The notes under the pieces were generated by a model. It saw nothing but the letters and a program-made list of their open reading frames with translations, was not told the DNA's origin and ran no database searches. The position numbers and the translations under genes are program-made. A DNA stretch of 64,000 nt from Deinococcus radiopugnans ATCC 19172 (GTDB lineage: Bacteria > Deinococcota > Deinococci > Deinococcales > Deinococcaceae). Shown piece after piece: positions 35,120 to 45,722 of this stretch; the stretch's first letter is position 1; each line of letters opens with the position of its first letter. The stretch is from NCBI RefSeq assembly GCF_006335125.1, contig NZ_VDMO01000002.1, positions 62,001-126,000 of the forward strand, read 5' to 3'.

Positions 35120-35731
35120 TCAGTCCGCCGCCTGCCCCGCCGTCAGCGCCTCGTGGACACGGGCCAGGATCAGTTCCTCGTGTTCTGGGTTGCCCACAAA
35201 GTCGATGTCCCCAGCCTGCACGGTCAGCAGCGGCCCGGCGTAGGTGCGGAAATACTCGTCGTAGCGGGCGGTCAGCTCGGCCAGGTAGGCGGCCTGCATG
35301 TCCTGCTCGAAGGGCCGGCCCCGGCGGGCGATGCGGCGCAGCAGCTCGTCGGTGTCGGCGCGCAGGTACACCACCAGATCGGGGGTGGGCAGGCGCGGCG
35401 ACAGGTGCGAGTACAGATCCTCGTACAGCGCGAATTCAGCGTCCTTGAGGTTCATGGCGGCGAAGATGAAGTCCTTGGCGAACAGGTAGTCGCTGACCAC
35501 GTTGCCGCTGAACAGCCCCGGCTGGGCCAGCGCCGAGAGCTGCTTGAAGCGCGACAGCAGGAAGAACACCTGCACCTGGAAGGCGTAGGCCTCCGGCTGC
35601 TCGTAGAACCGGGCCAGGAAGGGATTTTCCTCCACCACCTCCAGGTTCAGTTCCGCGCCGTAGCGCGCCGAGAGCCGCCGGGCCAGGCTCGTTTTTCCCA
35701 CCCCGATGGGGCCTTCAATCACCAGATACAT
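35120..35731 (-). CDS. Deoxynucleoside kinase (deoxyguanosine-type)
   Basis: 203 residues from the ATG at 35731 (MYLVIEGPIGVGKTSLARRL). P-loop GPIGVGKTS, lid LLRRIARRGRPFEQD. Where the partner enzyme has QDRT, this protein has VSDYLFAKD, a substitution typical of the dGK/dAK subgroup with SDY. TATGCT lies 11 nt upstream of the ATG. First gene of the salvage unit kinase-kinase-cysteine-peptidase-like. Confidence 0.9.
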   Translation of the reverse strand: MYLVIEGPIGVGKTSLARRLSARYGAELNLEVVEENPFLARFYEQPEAYAFQVQVFFLLSRFKQLSALAQPGLFSGNVVSDYLFAKDFIFAAMNLKDAEFALYEDLYSHLSPRLPTPDLVVYLRADTDELLRRIARRGRPFEQDMQAAYLAELTARYDEYFRTYAGPLLTVQAGDIDFVGNPEHEELILARVHEALTAGQAAD

Positions 35732-35824
35732 AACCAGGGGGGAGCATAGCGCGGTCTGCCGCCGGGGAAGGGGCCGGGCCGGGCTTGACAACAACCGGAA
35801 GGAGGCCGGCAGCTACACTGGGCC

Positions 35825-36115
35825 ATGTCCCGCAAACCGGCCCGCCTCTCCTTTGAACTGGCCCTGCAACTGCGGCTGCTGTCGGCGGCGGGGGCGCTGC
35901 TGATCTTCACGCTGCTCTTCGCCGGCTTCATCTACCCCAGCGGGATCACCCTGCCCGCCCTGCTGGTCACGCCCGCGCTGTTCGTGCTGCTCGCCGCCGT
36001 GATCAGCCCGCAGTTCGTGGAGGTTCGCCCGTGGCTCCGCAACTACCTGCTCTTCAGCGTGGGGCTGGCGGTGGTGTCCTGGGTGTTCATCTTCGTGTGG
36101 TTCTCACGGACGTAG
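35825..36115 (+). CDS. Small three-helix membrane protein, 96 aa
   Basis: Short basic start (MSRKPARLSFELALQLR) then three hydrophobic segments (about 18-35, 42-62 and 73-93). Unrecognised. Leaderless: TACACT ends 5 nt before the ATG. Ends at a strong terminator, so a single-gene unit, divergent from the kinase pair. Confidence 0.7.
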   Translation: MSRKPARLSFELALQLRLLSAAGALLIFTLLFAGFIYPSGITLPALLVTPALFVLLAAVISPQFVEVRPWLRNYLLFSVGLAVVSWVFIFVWFSRT

Positions 36116-36118
36116 AAC

Positions 36119-36161
36119 AGGTGTAGGAGGCGAGTATTCACTGCCTCCCACACCTATTTTT
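36119..36161 (+). terminator. Strong terminator between convergent genes
   Basis: AGGTGT + GGAGGC pairing with GCCTCC + ACACCT (single mismatch A/C), loop of 11, followed by A and five T. Starts 4 nt after the stop. Confidence 0.88.
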
Positions 36162-36171
36162 GGATTTCTGG

Positions 36172-36354
36172 TCAATCGGGCGTCTCCGCCTTCTTCTGCT
36201 CTGCTCCTGGCTTCAGCCGTCCCGCCTCGCGCGCTGCCTGGGTGAGTAAATATTCGATCTGGGCATTGACGCTTCTCAGGTCATCGGCGGCCCAGCGTTC
36301 CAGGGCGGCGTAGAGTTCGGGGCTGATCCGCAGGGGGTAATTCTTCCGGGCCAT
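36172..36354 (-). CDS. Arc/ribbon-helix-helix DNA-binding protein, 60 aa
   Basis: [22 protein letters not shown] forms the beta-strand and first helix of an RHH fold, and [18 protein letters not shown] the second helix. The Lys-rich tail is disordered. RHH dimers bind DNA with the paired strands. Sits 28 nt after the SPFH gene, a conserved neighbourhood in several phyla. Probably autoregulates the pair. No toxin gene is adjacent. Confidence 0.88.
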   Translation of the reverse strand: MARKNYPLRISPELYAALERWAADDLRSVNAQIEYLLTQAAREAGRLKPGAEQKKAETPD

Positions 36355-36382
36355 GCGTGCCTCCTCTGCCTTCAGGGGCGCG

Positions 36383-37312
36383 CTAGTACAGGCTCCCGGC
36401 GTTCACGATGGGCTGGGTGCCGCGCTCGCTGGTCAACACCACCAGCAGGTTGCTGACCATCTGGGCCTTGCGTTCCTCGTCCAGCTCCACGATGTTCTGA
36501 TCAGCCAGTTCGCGCAGGGCCATCTGCACCATGCCCACCGCGCCCTGCACGATCTGCTGCCGGGCGGCGATGATCGCGCTGGCCTGCTGGCGCTGCAGCA
36601 TCGCCCCGGCGATTTCCGGCGAGTAGGCCAGGTGCGACAGCCGGGCTTCCAGCACTTCCACCCCGGCGTGGCCTAAGCGGGCGGCCAGTTCGCGGCCCAG
36701 CGCCTCGGCCACCTCGTCGGCGTTGCCGCGCAGGCTCATGCCGCTTTCCTCGTAGTTGTCGTAGGGGTACTGCGAGGCCAGGTGGCGCAGCGCCGTCTCG
36801 GACTGGATGGCGACGAACTCGGCGTAGTCCTCGACGTCGAAGGTGGCCCGCGCCGAATCCACCACGCGCCACACGATCACGGCGGCGATCTCGATGGGAT
36901 TGCCCGACAGGTCGTTGACCTTCAGCCGCTCGGAGTTGAAGTTGCGAATGCGCAGCGACACGTTCTTGCGTACCGTCAGAGGGTTCGTCCAGTACATGCC
37001 ATTGCGCCGCTCGGTGCCCACGTAACGCCCGAACAGGGTCAGCACCTTGGCCTGATTGGGCTGCACGATGAAAAACCCGATCACGGCGAAGAACAGCAGT
37101 GCGCCCAGCACCACGCTCAGCAGGAATCGACCGGCCACCAGTAGCCACACCGCCAAGGCCACCAGCGCCAGCCATAGCAGGAAGATCGGCACACCGGGCA
37201 GGCCAAAGGCGGGACGCTCCACGCTCGCCACGCCGCTGCGGGTGGAGATTCCACCTTCGGGGCCGACCACTTCCGGCGCTCTTTCCAGGGACGCTTTTTT
37301 CAGTTCACTCAT
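36383..37312 (-). CDS. SPFH/band 7 membrane protein
   Basis: 309 residues. Two hydrophobic segments (about 41-60 and 65-85) anchor the protein, followed by the SPFH domain (about 85-270: [29 protein letters not shown]...[17 protein letters not shown]). C-terminal helix [20 protein letters not shown] is the oligomerising coiled part. Related to stomatins/prohibitins that form membrane microdomain cages. Strong GAGGAGG ribosome site. The promoter region has overlapping palindromes (37333-37349). Confidence 0.92.
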   Translation of the reverse strand: MSELKKASLERAPEVVGPEGGISTRSGVASVERPAFGLPGVPIFLLWLALVALAVWLLVAGRFLLSVVLGALLFFAVIGFFIVQPNQAKVLTLFGRYVGTERRNGMYWTNPLTVRKNVSLRIRNFNSERLKVNDLSGNPIEIAAVIVWRVVDSARATFDVEDYAEFVAIQSETALRHLASQYPYDNYEESGMSLRGNADEVAEALGRELAARLGHAGVEVLEARLSHLAYSPEIAGAMLQRQQASAIIAARQQIVQGAVGMVQMALRELADQNIVELDEERKAQMVSNLLVVLTSERGTQPIVNAGSLY

Positions 37313-37332
37313 ACCGGTTCCCTCCTCTCAGG

Positions 37333-37349
37333 GTGATATCACTGTGATA
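37333..37349. promoter_or_regulatory. Overlapping palindromic operator upstream of SPFH-RHH
   Basis: GTGATATCAC (37333-37342) is a perfect palindrome and shares bases with TATCAC-T-GTGATA (37337-37349), also perfect. Located 21-37 nt before the SPFH start. Good candidate site for the RHH protein or a GntR/PadR repressor. Confidence 0.5.
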
Positions 37350-37478
37350 CGAGGATGGAAAGAAAAAGTTCCCGGCGAAGGAGCAGCCGCAGAGCCTACC
37401 GCTCGTCCTGCCCGCAAACAGCAGAAGAGACGGGGCCATACCGCCTCCCGTCTCCCCTTTTCGATCTCCGCCGAGCTT

Positions 37479-38591
37479 CTAGCGTCCAGTCTGTTGCAAC
37501 GTCCGCTTGAGCAGCGTGACCTTCACGTCCACGCTCTTCTTGTTGCGCCACACGCGCAGATTCACGGTCTGACCGGGACGTTTGGCGGCCACCAGCCGGG
37601 TCACGTCAAAGGAGTTCTGCACGCGCACGCCGTCCACCGCCACGATGATGTCGCCCAGCGGGGCCAGCAACTGATCGCTGCTGTTGCGCAGGCTGCCGCG
37701 CAACCCCGCACGGGCGGCGGCGCTGCCCGCCGGCACGTCCATGACCAGCGCGCCCTCGGAACTCGACAGGCCCGCGAGCTGACGCAGGGCCGGCGGCAGG
37801 GTGGACAGATCGATCAGGGTGGCGCCCAGCGTGCCGCGCTGCGGAACCCCGATCTTCTCCAGATCGTCCAGGCTCTGCTTGACCAGATCGCCGGGAATGG
37901 CGATGCCGATCACGCCGGGGATCAGGTTGTTAGGGGCCGCGTTGGCGTCGGCCACCCCCACCACCAAGCCGCGCGAATCCAGCAGCGGGCCGCCGCTGTT
38001 GCCCTGCTGGATGCTGGCGGTGGTCATCAGGTACTCGCCGATTTCCGTTCCCAGCGGGTCGTTGCGCGGCACGTTGTCCGCCGTCGCCATCACGCTGAAG
38101 ATCCCGGTGCTGACAAAGTTGGGAATCTTGAGGGGCGTGCCCATCGCGGTCAGCTTCTGCCCCGGAATCAGGCGGGCGCTGCTGCCGAAGCTCAGCGTCT
38201 TGGGAGCCGTCACGCCGGTCACGCGCAGAATGGCGATATCGATGCCCGGATCGACGCCCTCGATCTTGGCCGAGACCTTGCGCCCGTTGTACAGCGTGAC
38301 GCTCAGCGAGTCCTGAAACTCGATGACGTGGTAGTTGGTCACGATCAGGTCTTTCTTGTAGAAAAAGCCGGTGCCGGTCTCGACCGGATCGTCGCCGGGC
38401 TGGAGCTGATCGCGCTGCAGGCGGTTGTCGATCCGCACCACCGCCTGCAGCGCGTTCTGCGTGACCTCGACGGTGTTGATCTCGTCCGGCGTGACCAGGG
38501 CGCGCTGGGCGCTGACCCGGCCCGTGACATACGCGCCCGCCACGGCCGCCGTCAGCAGCAGCGCCGCACCCACAACGCGGGCAGCGTTCAC
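37479..38591 (-). CDS. HtrA/DegP-like trypsin-fold serine protease with PDZ domain
   Basis: 370 residues from a GTG. N-terminal membrane anchor or signal (about 5-22). The trypsin-like domain spans about 40-235 with triad His88 (VTNYHVI), Asp118 (GIDIAI) and Ser199 (IQQGNSGGPLL). A PDZ domain follows at about 250-360 (GALVMDVPAGSAAARAGLRG...GDIIVAVDGVRV). Periplasmic quality-control protease. Overlaps the FmdB-like gene by 4 nt (GTGA). Confidence 0.94.
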   Translation of the reverse strand: MNAARVVGAALLLTAAVAGAYVTGRVSAQRALVTPDEINTVEVTQNALQAVVRIDNRLQRDQLQPGDDPVETGTGFFYKKDLIVTNYHVIEFQDSLSVTLYNGRKVSAKIEGVDPGIDIAILRVTGVTAPKTLSFGSSARLIPGQKLTAMGTPLKIPNFVSTGIFSVMATADNVPRNDPLGTEIGEYLMTTASIQQGNSGGPLLDSRGLVVGVADANAAPNNLIPGVIGIAIPGDLVKQSLDDLEKIGVPQRGTLGATLIDLSTLPPALRQLAGLSSSEGALVMDVPAGSAAARAGLRGSLRNSSDQLLAPLGDIIVAVDGVRVQNSFDVTRLVAAKRPGQTVNLRVWRNKKSVDVKVTLLKRTLQQTGR

Positions 38592-38863
38592 CCCTCGCCG
38601 CCGCCCTTGCTGCTGGCCCCGCTCTTGCTCTCGGTTTTGGGTGCGGGCTTGCTCTCGCTGCTGCCGCCGCCCTCGGACTTTTCGCGGGGGCGCGAGTCGT
38701 TGGCGTAAAAGCCGCTGCCCTTAAAGGCGATGCTGGGCCGCGCCAGCACGCGCTTGATCGGCACGCCGGTTTCGGGATGGGCGGTGTAGGCGTCGTCGCG
38801 CATGCTCTGGCGCAACTCGTAGATTTCTCCGGTGTCGGTGTTCTTGTACAGGTAGGTGGGCAT
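38588..38863 (-). CDS. FmdB-like protein lacking the zinc-ribbon cysteines
   Basis: 91 residues. The start MPTYLYKNTDTGEIYELRQSM and the end block SIAFKGSGFYANDSR match FmdB-type small zinc ribbons (normally MPTYEYxCxxCG...CPxCG...GSGFYxTD). All four metal cysteines are replaced (NTDT and HPET), so no zinc should bind. Residues 60-91 are a Ser/Lys/Glu-rich tail. Coupled to the HtrA gene. Function unknown. Confidence 0.8.
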   Translation of the reverse strand: MPTYLYKNTDTGEIYELRQSMRDDAYTAHPETGVPIKRVLARPSIAFKGSGFYANDSRPREKSEGGGSSESKPAPKTESKSGASSKGGGEG

Positions 38864-38952
38864 GGCAGGATTCCTTGAAGCGGGGAGGTGGGCGGGGGAA
38901 GCAGATCGGGGAGCGGGCCGGACAGGAATTCTCCGTACAGCGGCCCAACCGG

Positions 38953-38982
38953 CGTATAGCCTAGCAAGCGCAGCCGGGACAA
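38953..38982 (-). promoter_or_regulatory. Promoter of fmdB-like/htrA
   Basis: On minus: TTGTCC (38977-38982), 18-bp spacer, TATACG (38953-38958). Leader of about 85 nt, then an AAGGAA ribosome site. Confidence 0.5.
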
Positions 38983-39033
38983 ACGGGAGACGGCCCTCAC
39001 TGTGCGGTTCGCCGGGACAGCCGGGCAGCGATA

Positions 39034-39063
39034 GTGACCCGCGTCACCTGAGCATTGTGCTCA
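39034..39063. promoter_or_regulatory. Twin palindromes upstream of the glmS promoter
   Basis: GTGAC-CCGC-GTCAC (39034-39047) and, 1 nt later, the perfect TGAGCA-TTG-TGCTCA (39049-39063). A -10-like TATGAT follows at 39085-39090, so the second palindrome covers the -35 area. These are likely operator sites. Confidence 0.5.
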
Positions 39064-39130
39064 CCGGAGGCCACATAGGGATGTTATGATCTGGCGGCAA
39101 ACCCCTCTCATGCCGGGGGCTTTGCACCAA

Positions 39131-39295
39131 CAGGGCAGCGCAAGGCCCACCCGCAACGTCTGGGTGGGAAACGAGGTGGAGGTCAGCGATTTTTCTGCGG
39201 ATGCCTCCAGGTGTGGGCGACACCTACCCGCCGGGTCTGCACAGCAGATGCGGGAAGTCGCGGCGATAAACCCAGCGGTAACGCGGGCATAAGGC
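39131..39295 (+). ncRNA. glmS ribozyme-riboswitch
   Basis: Lies 70 nt before glmS. The invariant core is readable: ACGAGGTGGAGG (39171-39182), CGATTTTTC, then GCGGATGCCTCC (39197-39208), whose ends pair (GGAGG/CCTCC). A perfect hairpin CCCACCC/GGGTGGG (39146-39168) forms P1, and AGGTGT-GGGCG-ACACCT (39209-39225) the next stem. The 3' part ATAAACCC...GGTAAC...ATAAGG matches the P4 region. Self-cleavage is expected between A39137 and G39138 (A|GCGC), with glucosamine-6-phosphate as cofactor, lowering GlmS output when the sugar is plentiful. Confidence 0.92.
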
Positions 39296-39365
39296 CGGAC
39301 ACGACCCGACAAAATGACACAGGCATTCCCGTACTTTTCACCTGAAGAGGCGGGGCGGAGTTCTT

Positions 39366-41186
<1,821 letters not shown>

Positions 41187-41226
41187 GACGGCAGGAGCTG
41201 TAATTTCTCAAAATAGTGAAGACTCT

Positions 41227-41262
41227 GGGCCTGGCCGCGCAAGTTTTCGCGCGGCCAGGCCC
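41227..41262. terminator. 14-bp hairpin after glmS
   Basis: Perfect stem GGGCCTGGCCGCGC (41227-41240) / GCGCGGCCAGGCCC (41249-41262), loop AAGTTTTC; followed by TCTGGCTTTTG. Strong transcription barrier 40 nt after the stop. Confidence 0.8.
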
Positions 41263-41324
41263 TCTGGCTTTTGCGCTCAGCCCGTGCTGTGGAAGGCCCT
41301 TCGCCAGATGCCCTACACTGCCGC

Positions 41325-42473
41325 GTGAGTTCCCGCTCCCACCCTGTCACACCGCCCCGTCAGGTGAGCTGGCTGATCGCGCTGATTCCCGTCTTTCCAC
41401 CCCTGTATCTGGCAGCCTTCGGTGCGCTGGGCCGGCTCAGAACGCTGCCGCTGACCGCCCGGTACATTCTCTTTTTCTTCGCCAGCACCCAGCTGGTGGC
41501 CGCGCTGTTCACGCCGCGCCCGCTGCTGTCGCTGGGATTGGCCGCCGCCCGAACCCTGCTGATCCTGGCGATGATCGCGGCAGGGGTGTATCTGCGCGAG
41601 AGCCGCAACCTGCGGCCGCTGCTGTGGGGCCAGCTGGTGATCTTTGGGACCGCCTGGGGCTACACGCTGTTCACCCAGGGCTGGACCGGGGTTCAGGAGC
41701 GGCTGGGCCACCCGTACTATTACGTGGTTTCGCTGGGGCTGGTGGCGGTGGTGGCCCTGTGGATCAGCGTGTTCTGGCGGGGCGGGGGCTGGTGGCGCTG
41801 GCCCGCCGGGGCGCTGGCGCTGGTGACCCTGTTGGCGGCGGGCAGCCGGGGGCCGCTGCTGGCGCTGGGGGTGGGCACTGTGGCCGCCTTGGTCTTTGCA
41901 AGGCGTGGGCGACAATGGTGGGTACTCCTGCCGGCCGCACTGATTCTGGCATTGGCCACCCTGAACACCACACTGAATATCCCATTCAAACCCGTCGAAC
42001 GACTGCTCAACGACCAGACCAGCGGGCGCGAATTTGTCTGGCGTGACGCCGTACAGGGCTGGCAAACTTCGCCAGTAGGGGGCGTCGGGCCCTATCAGGG
42101 CGGCCCTTACCTGACCTACCTGTTTAAGGATGGCTGTCAACTGACCCCCACCCTGGCCCGGAACGACGTCGCTTGTCCTGATGGTTTGAGTCGCTGGTCG
42201 AGCGTGTGGCTGATTGCCCACAACGCTTGGCTGCATTGGATGCTGGAAACCGGTGTGGTCGGTACACTGGGCCTGCTGAGCGTCATGGGGTACGCGCTGT
42301 GGCGTGCTGCGCTGATGGGTGACCTCCTGATCGTCGCAGTGCTCTACGGTTTTACAGCCATGAACGTGGTGGATGTGGTGATTGCTGTTCCCAGCCAGCA
42401 CTTTGCTGAACTGTGGTGGGTGGGCGTGGGTCTCAGTCTGAGAATACGGACTATTCCGGCGCCAACATCATAA
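41325..42473 (+). CDS. O-antigen ligase/polymerase-family membrane protein
   Basis: 382 residues from a GTG; TACACT lies 5 nt upstream. About ten membrane helices, with a large loop near 230-295 ([27 protein letters not shown]) that matches the WaaL/Wzy domain, including the conserved R.....W.......P..G.G. pattern. Such proteins polymerise or ligate lipid-linked glycans at the outer face of the inner membrane. It lies on plus, convergent with the EPS operon, so it has its own promoter. Confidence 0.85.
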   Translation: MSSRSHPVTPPRQVSWLIALIPVFPPLYLAAFGALGRLRTLPLTARYILFFFASTQLVAALFTPRPLLSLGLAAARTLLILAMIAAGVYLRESRNLRPLLWGQLVIFGTAWGYTLFTQGWTGVQERLGHPYYYVVSLGLVAVVALWISVFWRGGGWWRWPAGALALVTLLAAGSRGPLLALGVGTVAALVFARRGRQWWVLLPAALILALATLNTTLNIPFKPVERLLNDQTSGREFVWRDAVQGWQTSPVGGVGPYQGGPYLTYLFKDGCQLTPTLARNDVACPDGLSRWSSVWLIAHNAWLHWMLETGVVGTLGLLSVMGYALWRAALMGDLLIVAVLYGFTAMNVVDVVIAVPSQHFAELWWVGVGLSLRIRTIPAPTS

Positions 42474-42625
42474 GCCAGCTATTACGCACAGCGCTGACGA
42501 AGCCAACCCACCCTTTTGGACCGCCGAGGGAGCAGAAGCCGTGAGACCTGCTTCCTGCAGAACAGGAAGAGTAAAGGAGCGCAGCCTGCTGTATCTGTCA
42601 GCCCCGCGCCCCATACACATCTTCA

Positions 42626-43573
42626 CTACCAAATGCGCCGCAGATTCAGAAGAAATTTGAGGACCAGAATAAGAAGGGCCGCCACCAGGACCGCCGCCCA
42701 TGCATGAAACGGCGCATTCACCGGCTCTGGAAGCACCGTCACACTGGGAAAATAGAGGGCAGCGCAACCTATTCCTGATTGCAGACACTGGATTTCGACG
42801 TTTAGCGCCTGGGCTTCACCATGAGTCAGCAGCGATACGGCGGGAGACACCGTCTGCCGTCCCTCCTCCCGAGCCTCCGATGAGACCACCGAGACCGTCT
42901 GCTCGCCGACGCGACTGATCACCCGCACTGGCTCGGCAGCCTCAATCTGAAAAGTGACGTTGAGGGGACGGGCGTGTTCAGCCCAGCTCAGCCGAAAGCC
43001 CTCCCCCTTGACCTGACGAAAATAATTGGCCCCATCAAAAAGCATTGGGCTCGCGCCAATGATGTTCAGTGGCGTGTCCGGCACATTCAGCTGCCAGCGC
43101 TCAGCGGCAAGACCGACTTGCTCCCTCGCATGCGTGTTCACAGGAAGGCGAAACTCCAGGCTGGTCCAATACTGTAAGACTGGCGTCCTGCACGTCTGCC
43201 CCCCACAGTGGTAGTCGATGGTCAGGACATTCTGGCCTTGCCGAGTGAACCCACCCATTTCAGTTACGCCAGCATAATGGTTTCTGGGAAAACGGGTCTC
43301 ACCCAAAAGCGTGCCGTTCAAATAAACCTCTGACCTGACATCCGTGGCAGGTGAGAAGAGCTGAAAGCGCAGGAGCAGGTATTTGGCCTGATCAGAAGGA
43401 AACGCAATGGAACTTGAGGACCCGGTCATACTGCGAAACAGGTTGTCTCCATCCGAAATGGGAGCGGATAGGCCCATCAATTTCCAGCCAGACGGAAGCG
43501 GCCTGTTCAGATCAATATTCTCGAAGGCTCCCGGTGACGTGGTTACGGCGCTCCCCCCGGAACGGGAAGTCAC
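42626..43573 (-). CDS. EPS-locus tail-anchored beta-rich protein, unknown
   Basis: 315 residues from a GTG overlapping the upstream glycosyltransferase stop (GTGA). Two related modules are visible: [20 protein letters not shown] (about 30-50) and [20 protein letters not shown] (about 170-190), each starting a beta-rich, jelly-roll-like half. One C-terminal helix (about 290-310, [18 protein letters not shown]) ends in LNLRRIW. There is no N-terminal signal, so insertion would be by the tail. No known family recognised. Last gene of the EPS operon. Confidence 0.65.
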   Translation of the reverse strand: MTSRSGGSAVTTSPGAFENIDLNRPLPSGWKLMGLSAPISDGDNLFRSMTGSSSSIAFPSDQAKYLLLRFQLFSPATDVRSEVYLNGTLLGETRFPRNHYAGVTEMGGFTRQGQNVLTIDYHCGGQTCRTPVLQYWTSLEFRLPVNTHAREQVGLAAERWQLNVPDTPLNIIGASPMLFDGANYFRQVKGEGFRLSWAEHARPLNVTFQIEAAEPVRVISRVGEQTVSVVSSEAREEGRQTVSPAVSLLTHGEAQALNVEIQCLQSGIGCAALYFPSVTVLPEPVNAPFHAWAAVLVAALLILVLKFLLNLRRIW

Positions 43574-44730
43574 TCTTCTTTCACCAGAGCATCCAGCTTC
43601 ATAACCGCGCGCTCCGGGTCTTCCTGACGTTGAAATGCGGCGTAGGCGGCGTCCACTATCATGGTGGCCCCGGTGGCAAACTGTGCTGGGCCGAAACACT
43701 CGGCCTGCTGCCGGATAATTCGCGCGTCGAATCCGGGATGGGTCTCGAACAGTTCCACGGCCCGGTTCAGACTGGTGACCTGCTGCTGACCAAAAAAGAC
43801 ACCGGTCCGGTTGGGAACCACACTTTCCAGCACACCACCCTTTCCGTAGGCGATGACTGGTGCCCCAGCCGCCTGGGCCTCCACCGGCGTGATCCCGAAA
43901 TCCTCATCGGCAGCGAACACGAAAGCCCGGCAACGTTCCATCAAATCGGCGACCACAGCGTCGGACTGGCGGCCCAGCAGGGTGACATTGGGAGTGGCAA
44001 GCGCCTCAATCTTGGCACGGTCTGGCCCGTCCCCAAGCACCACCAACGGCTTACCGCTCCGCGCGAAAGCCTCCACGATCAGGTCCATTTTCTTGTAAGG
44101 CACCATTCGTGAGAGGGTCAGGTAAAAGTCCTCGCGCGGGCGCCCCGGGTCAAAGCGCTCTACCTGAACGGGGGGATACAGCACCCGCGCCGGACGGCGG
44201 TAGGTGCGCCAGATCCGGCGTGCCACATACTGCGAATTCGCCATGAACACGTCCACCCGGTTGGCCGTGGTGCTGTCCCACAGCCGCAGGTAGTGCAGAA
44301 TCACTTTCGCCAGCATGGCCCGCGCGCCACTTGTCAGGTTGGCTTCTTCCAGATACTGCTGATACAGGTCCCAGGCGTAGCGCATCGGCGAATGCACGTA
44401 GCTGAGATGAAGCTGTTCGGCACTGACCAGCACTCCCTTGGCGACTGCATGACTGCTGGAGATCACCACATCGTAACCGCGTAGGTCAAACTGCTCCGCT
44501 GCAAAGGGCATCAACGGCAGGAAACTGCGGTAGCGCCGCGCCGAACCGGGCAGACGGTTCAGGCTGGAAACACGAATATCGCGGCCTTCAAAAGGTGTGG
44601 CGAGCATGGAAGCCGGATCGTGGAACAAGGTATAGATCGGTGCCGTGGGCCACAGCGCCGCCAGTTCCTCGACCACCTTCTCCGAGCCTGCGTAGGCCAC
44701 CAGCCAATCATGCACAAGGGCCGTCTTCAC
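43570..44730 (-). CDS. Glycosyltransferase family 4 (WbaZ/WcaI-like)
   Basis: 386 residues, GT-B fold. N-terminal [24 protein letters not shown] and mid-region [11 protein letters not shown]; donor-site block [21 protein letters not shown], and [27 protein letters not shown] with the EX7E catalytic pair. Adds a sugar from a nucleotide donor to the lipid-linked EPS unit. Overlaps both neighbours by 4 nt. Confidence 0.92.
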   Translation of the reverse strand: MKTALVHDWLVAYAGSEKVVEELAALWPTAPIYTLFHDPASMLATPFEGRDIRVSSLNRLPGSARRYRSFLPLMPFAAEQFDLRGYDVVISSSHAVAKGVLVSAEQLHLSYVHSPMRYAWDLYQQYLEEANLTSGARAMLAKVILHYLRLWDSTTANRVDVFMANSQYVARRIWRTYRRPARVLYPPVQVERFDPGRPREDFYLTLSRMVPYKKMDLIVEAFARSGKPLVVLGDGPDRAKIEALATPNVTLLGRQSDAVVADLMERCRAFVFAADEDFGITPVEAQAAGAPVIAYGKGGVLESVVPNRTGVFFGQQQVTSLNRAVELFETHPGFDARIIRQQAECFGPAQFATGATMIVDAAYAAFQRQEDPERAVMKLDALVKEE

Positions 44731-45722
44731 CGCGCCGCCTCAGCCAGAGCTGCCTGGACCCGCACCGCCGTGGTGGCCCACGAGAAACACCGGGCACGTT
44801 CCAGTCCGGCTGCCCTCAGGCTGGCACGCAGACCTTGATCCTCCATGACGTGCTGGAGCCCCTGAGTAATGGACGCCGGATCGTAGGGGTTGACCAGAAC
44901 CGCCGCGTCTCCCACAACCTCTGGAAGCGAGGTGACATTCGAGGTCACCACTGGCGTACCGCAGGCCAGGGCTTCCAGCGCAGGCAGCCCGAAGCCCTCA
45001 TAAAGACTTGGAAACGCCAGAGCCTCTGCTCCCCGGTAATAGGAGGGCAATTCGGCTTCGGGAATGCCGCCCGCGAACACCACGCGGTCGGCCACGCCCA
45101 GCCGCAGGGCCTGGTGGCGCAGTTCGTCATCCGGGGCGCTGGAAACCAGCAGGCGTACCTGCCCATCGCCCAGACCAGCGAACGCTTGAAGCAACCGGAG
45201 CGCGTTCTTATGCGGCTTGCCGTTCCAGAAATACAGCAGGTAGGGAAAGCCAGGCTGGTGACGTGGGCCGTGCGGACTGAAGGCCGCGTCCACGCCGTTG
45301 CCCACCACCACCACCTGTTCGGGGTTCAGACTGCCCCATGCCATGATCTGGCGGCGTGAATACTCGGAAACCGTCAGCACCCGGGCAGCCCGCCGCGCTG
45401 CAGGCCGCAGAATGTACTGGTAGTAGAGCGCCCTGAGCCGCGCCTTGAGCGGATTGCCTTCCTCAGGCACCTTGAGATGAATCAGATCATGAATGGTGAA
45501 CACCACAGGGACTGGGCAGAACAGCGGCGGATTGAAGCCGGGCGAAAAATAAACGTCCGGACGGGCCTGCCAGGCTTGCCAACTCAGCCAGATGCCTTCG
45601 AGCGGATGCAATAGGGGGAAGCCCGACAACGCAAAGCGGGGCGAGAGGCGACTCTTTAATTCCTGCGCGAAGCGGCCTATACCGTGCGGTCCATCCCATC
45701 GGCTGTCCATCATGATCTTCAT
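44727..45722 (-). CDS. Glycosyltransferase family 4
   Basis: 331 residues. GT-B with N-terminal [26 protein letters not shown] and [13 protein letters not shown]; donor-side [22 protein letters not shown] and [27 protein letters not shown] (EX7E). Mannosyl- or rhamnosyl-transferase-like, but the sugar cannot be told. Ends in the 4-nt overlap with the next gene. Confidence 0.92.
   Translation of the reverse strand: MKIMMDSRWDGPHGIGRFAQELKSRLSPRFALSGFPLLHPLEGIWLSWQAWQARPDVYFSPGFNPPLFCPVPVVFTIHDLIHLKVPEEGNPLKARLRALYYQYILRPAARRAARVLTVSEYSRRQIMAWGSLNPEQVVVVGNGVDAAFSPHGPRHQPGFPYLLYFWNGKPHKNALRLLQAFAGLGDGQVRLLVSSAPDDELRHQALRLGVADRVVFAGGIPEAELPSYYRGAEALAFPSLYEGFGLPALEALACGTPVVTSNVTSLPEVVGDAAVLVNPYDPASITQGLQHVMEDQGLRASLRAAGLERARCFSWATTAVRVQAALAEAAR

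Noticed and set aside
35785..35819. TTGACA-TACACT as a promoter for the 96-aa membrane protein
   Set aside because: The spacer is 23 bp, too long for a normal sigma-70 promoter; only the -10 box is kept as evidence.
41227..41262. Riboswitch or attenuator for the downstream ligase gene
   Set aside because: The hairpin directly follows glmS and the ligase has its own leaderless promoter at 41314-41319, so a terminator is the simpler reading.
42440..42455. A third copy of ATACGGACT like the MITE ends
   Set aside because: It lies inside the coding end of the O-antigen-ligase gene with no partner repeat; a 9-mer match is likely chance.
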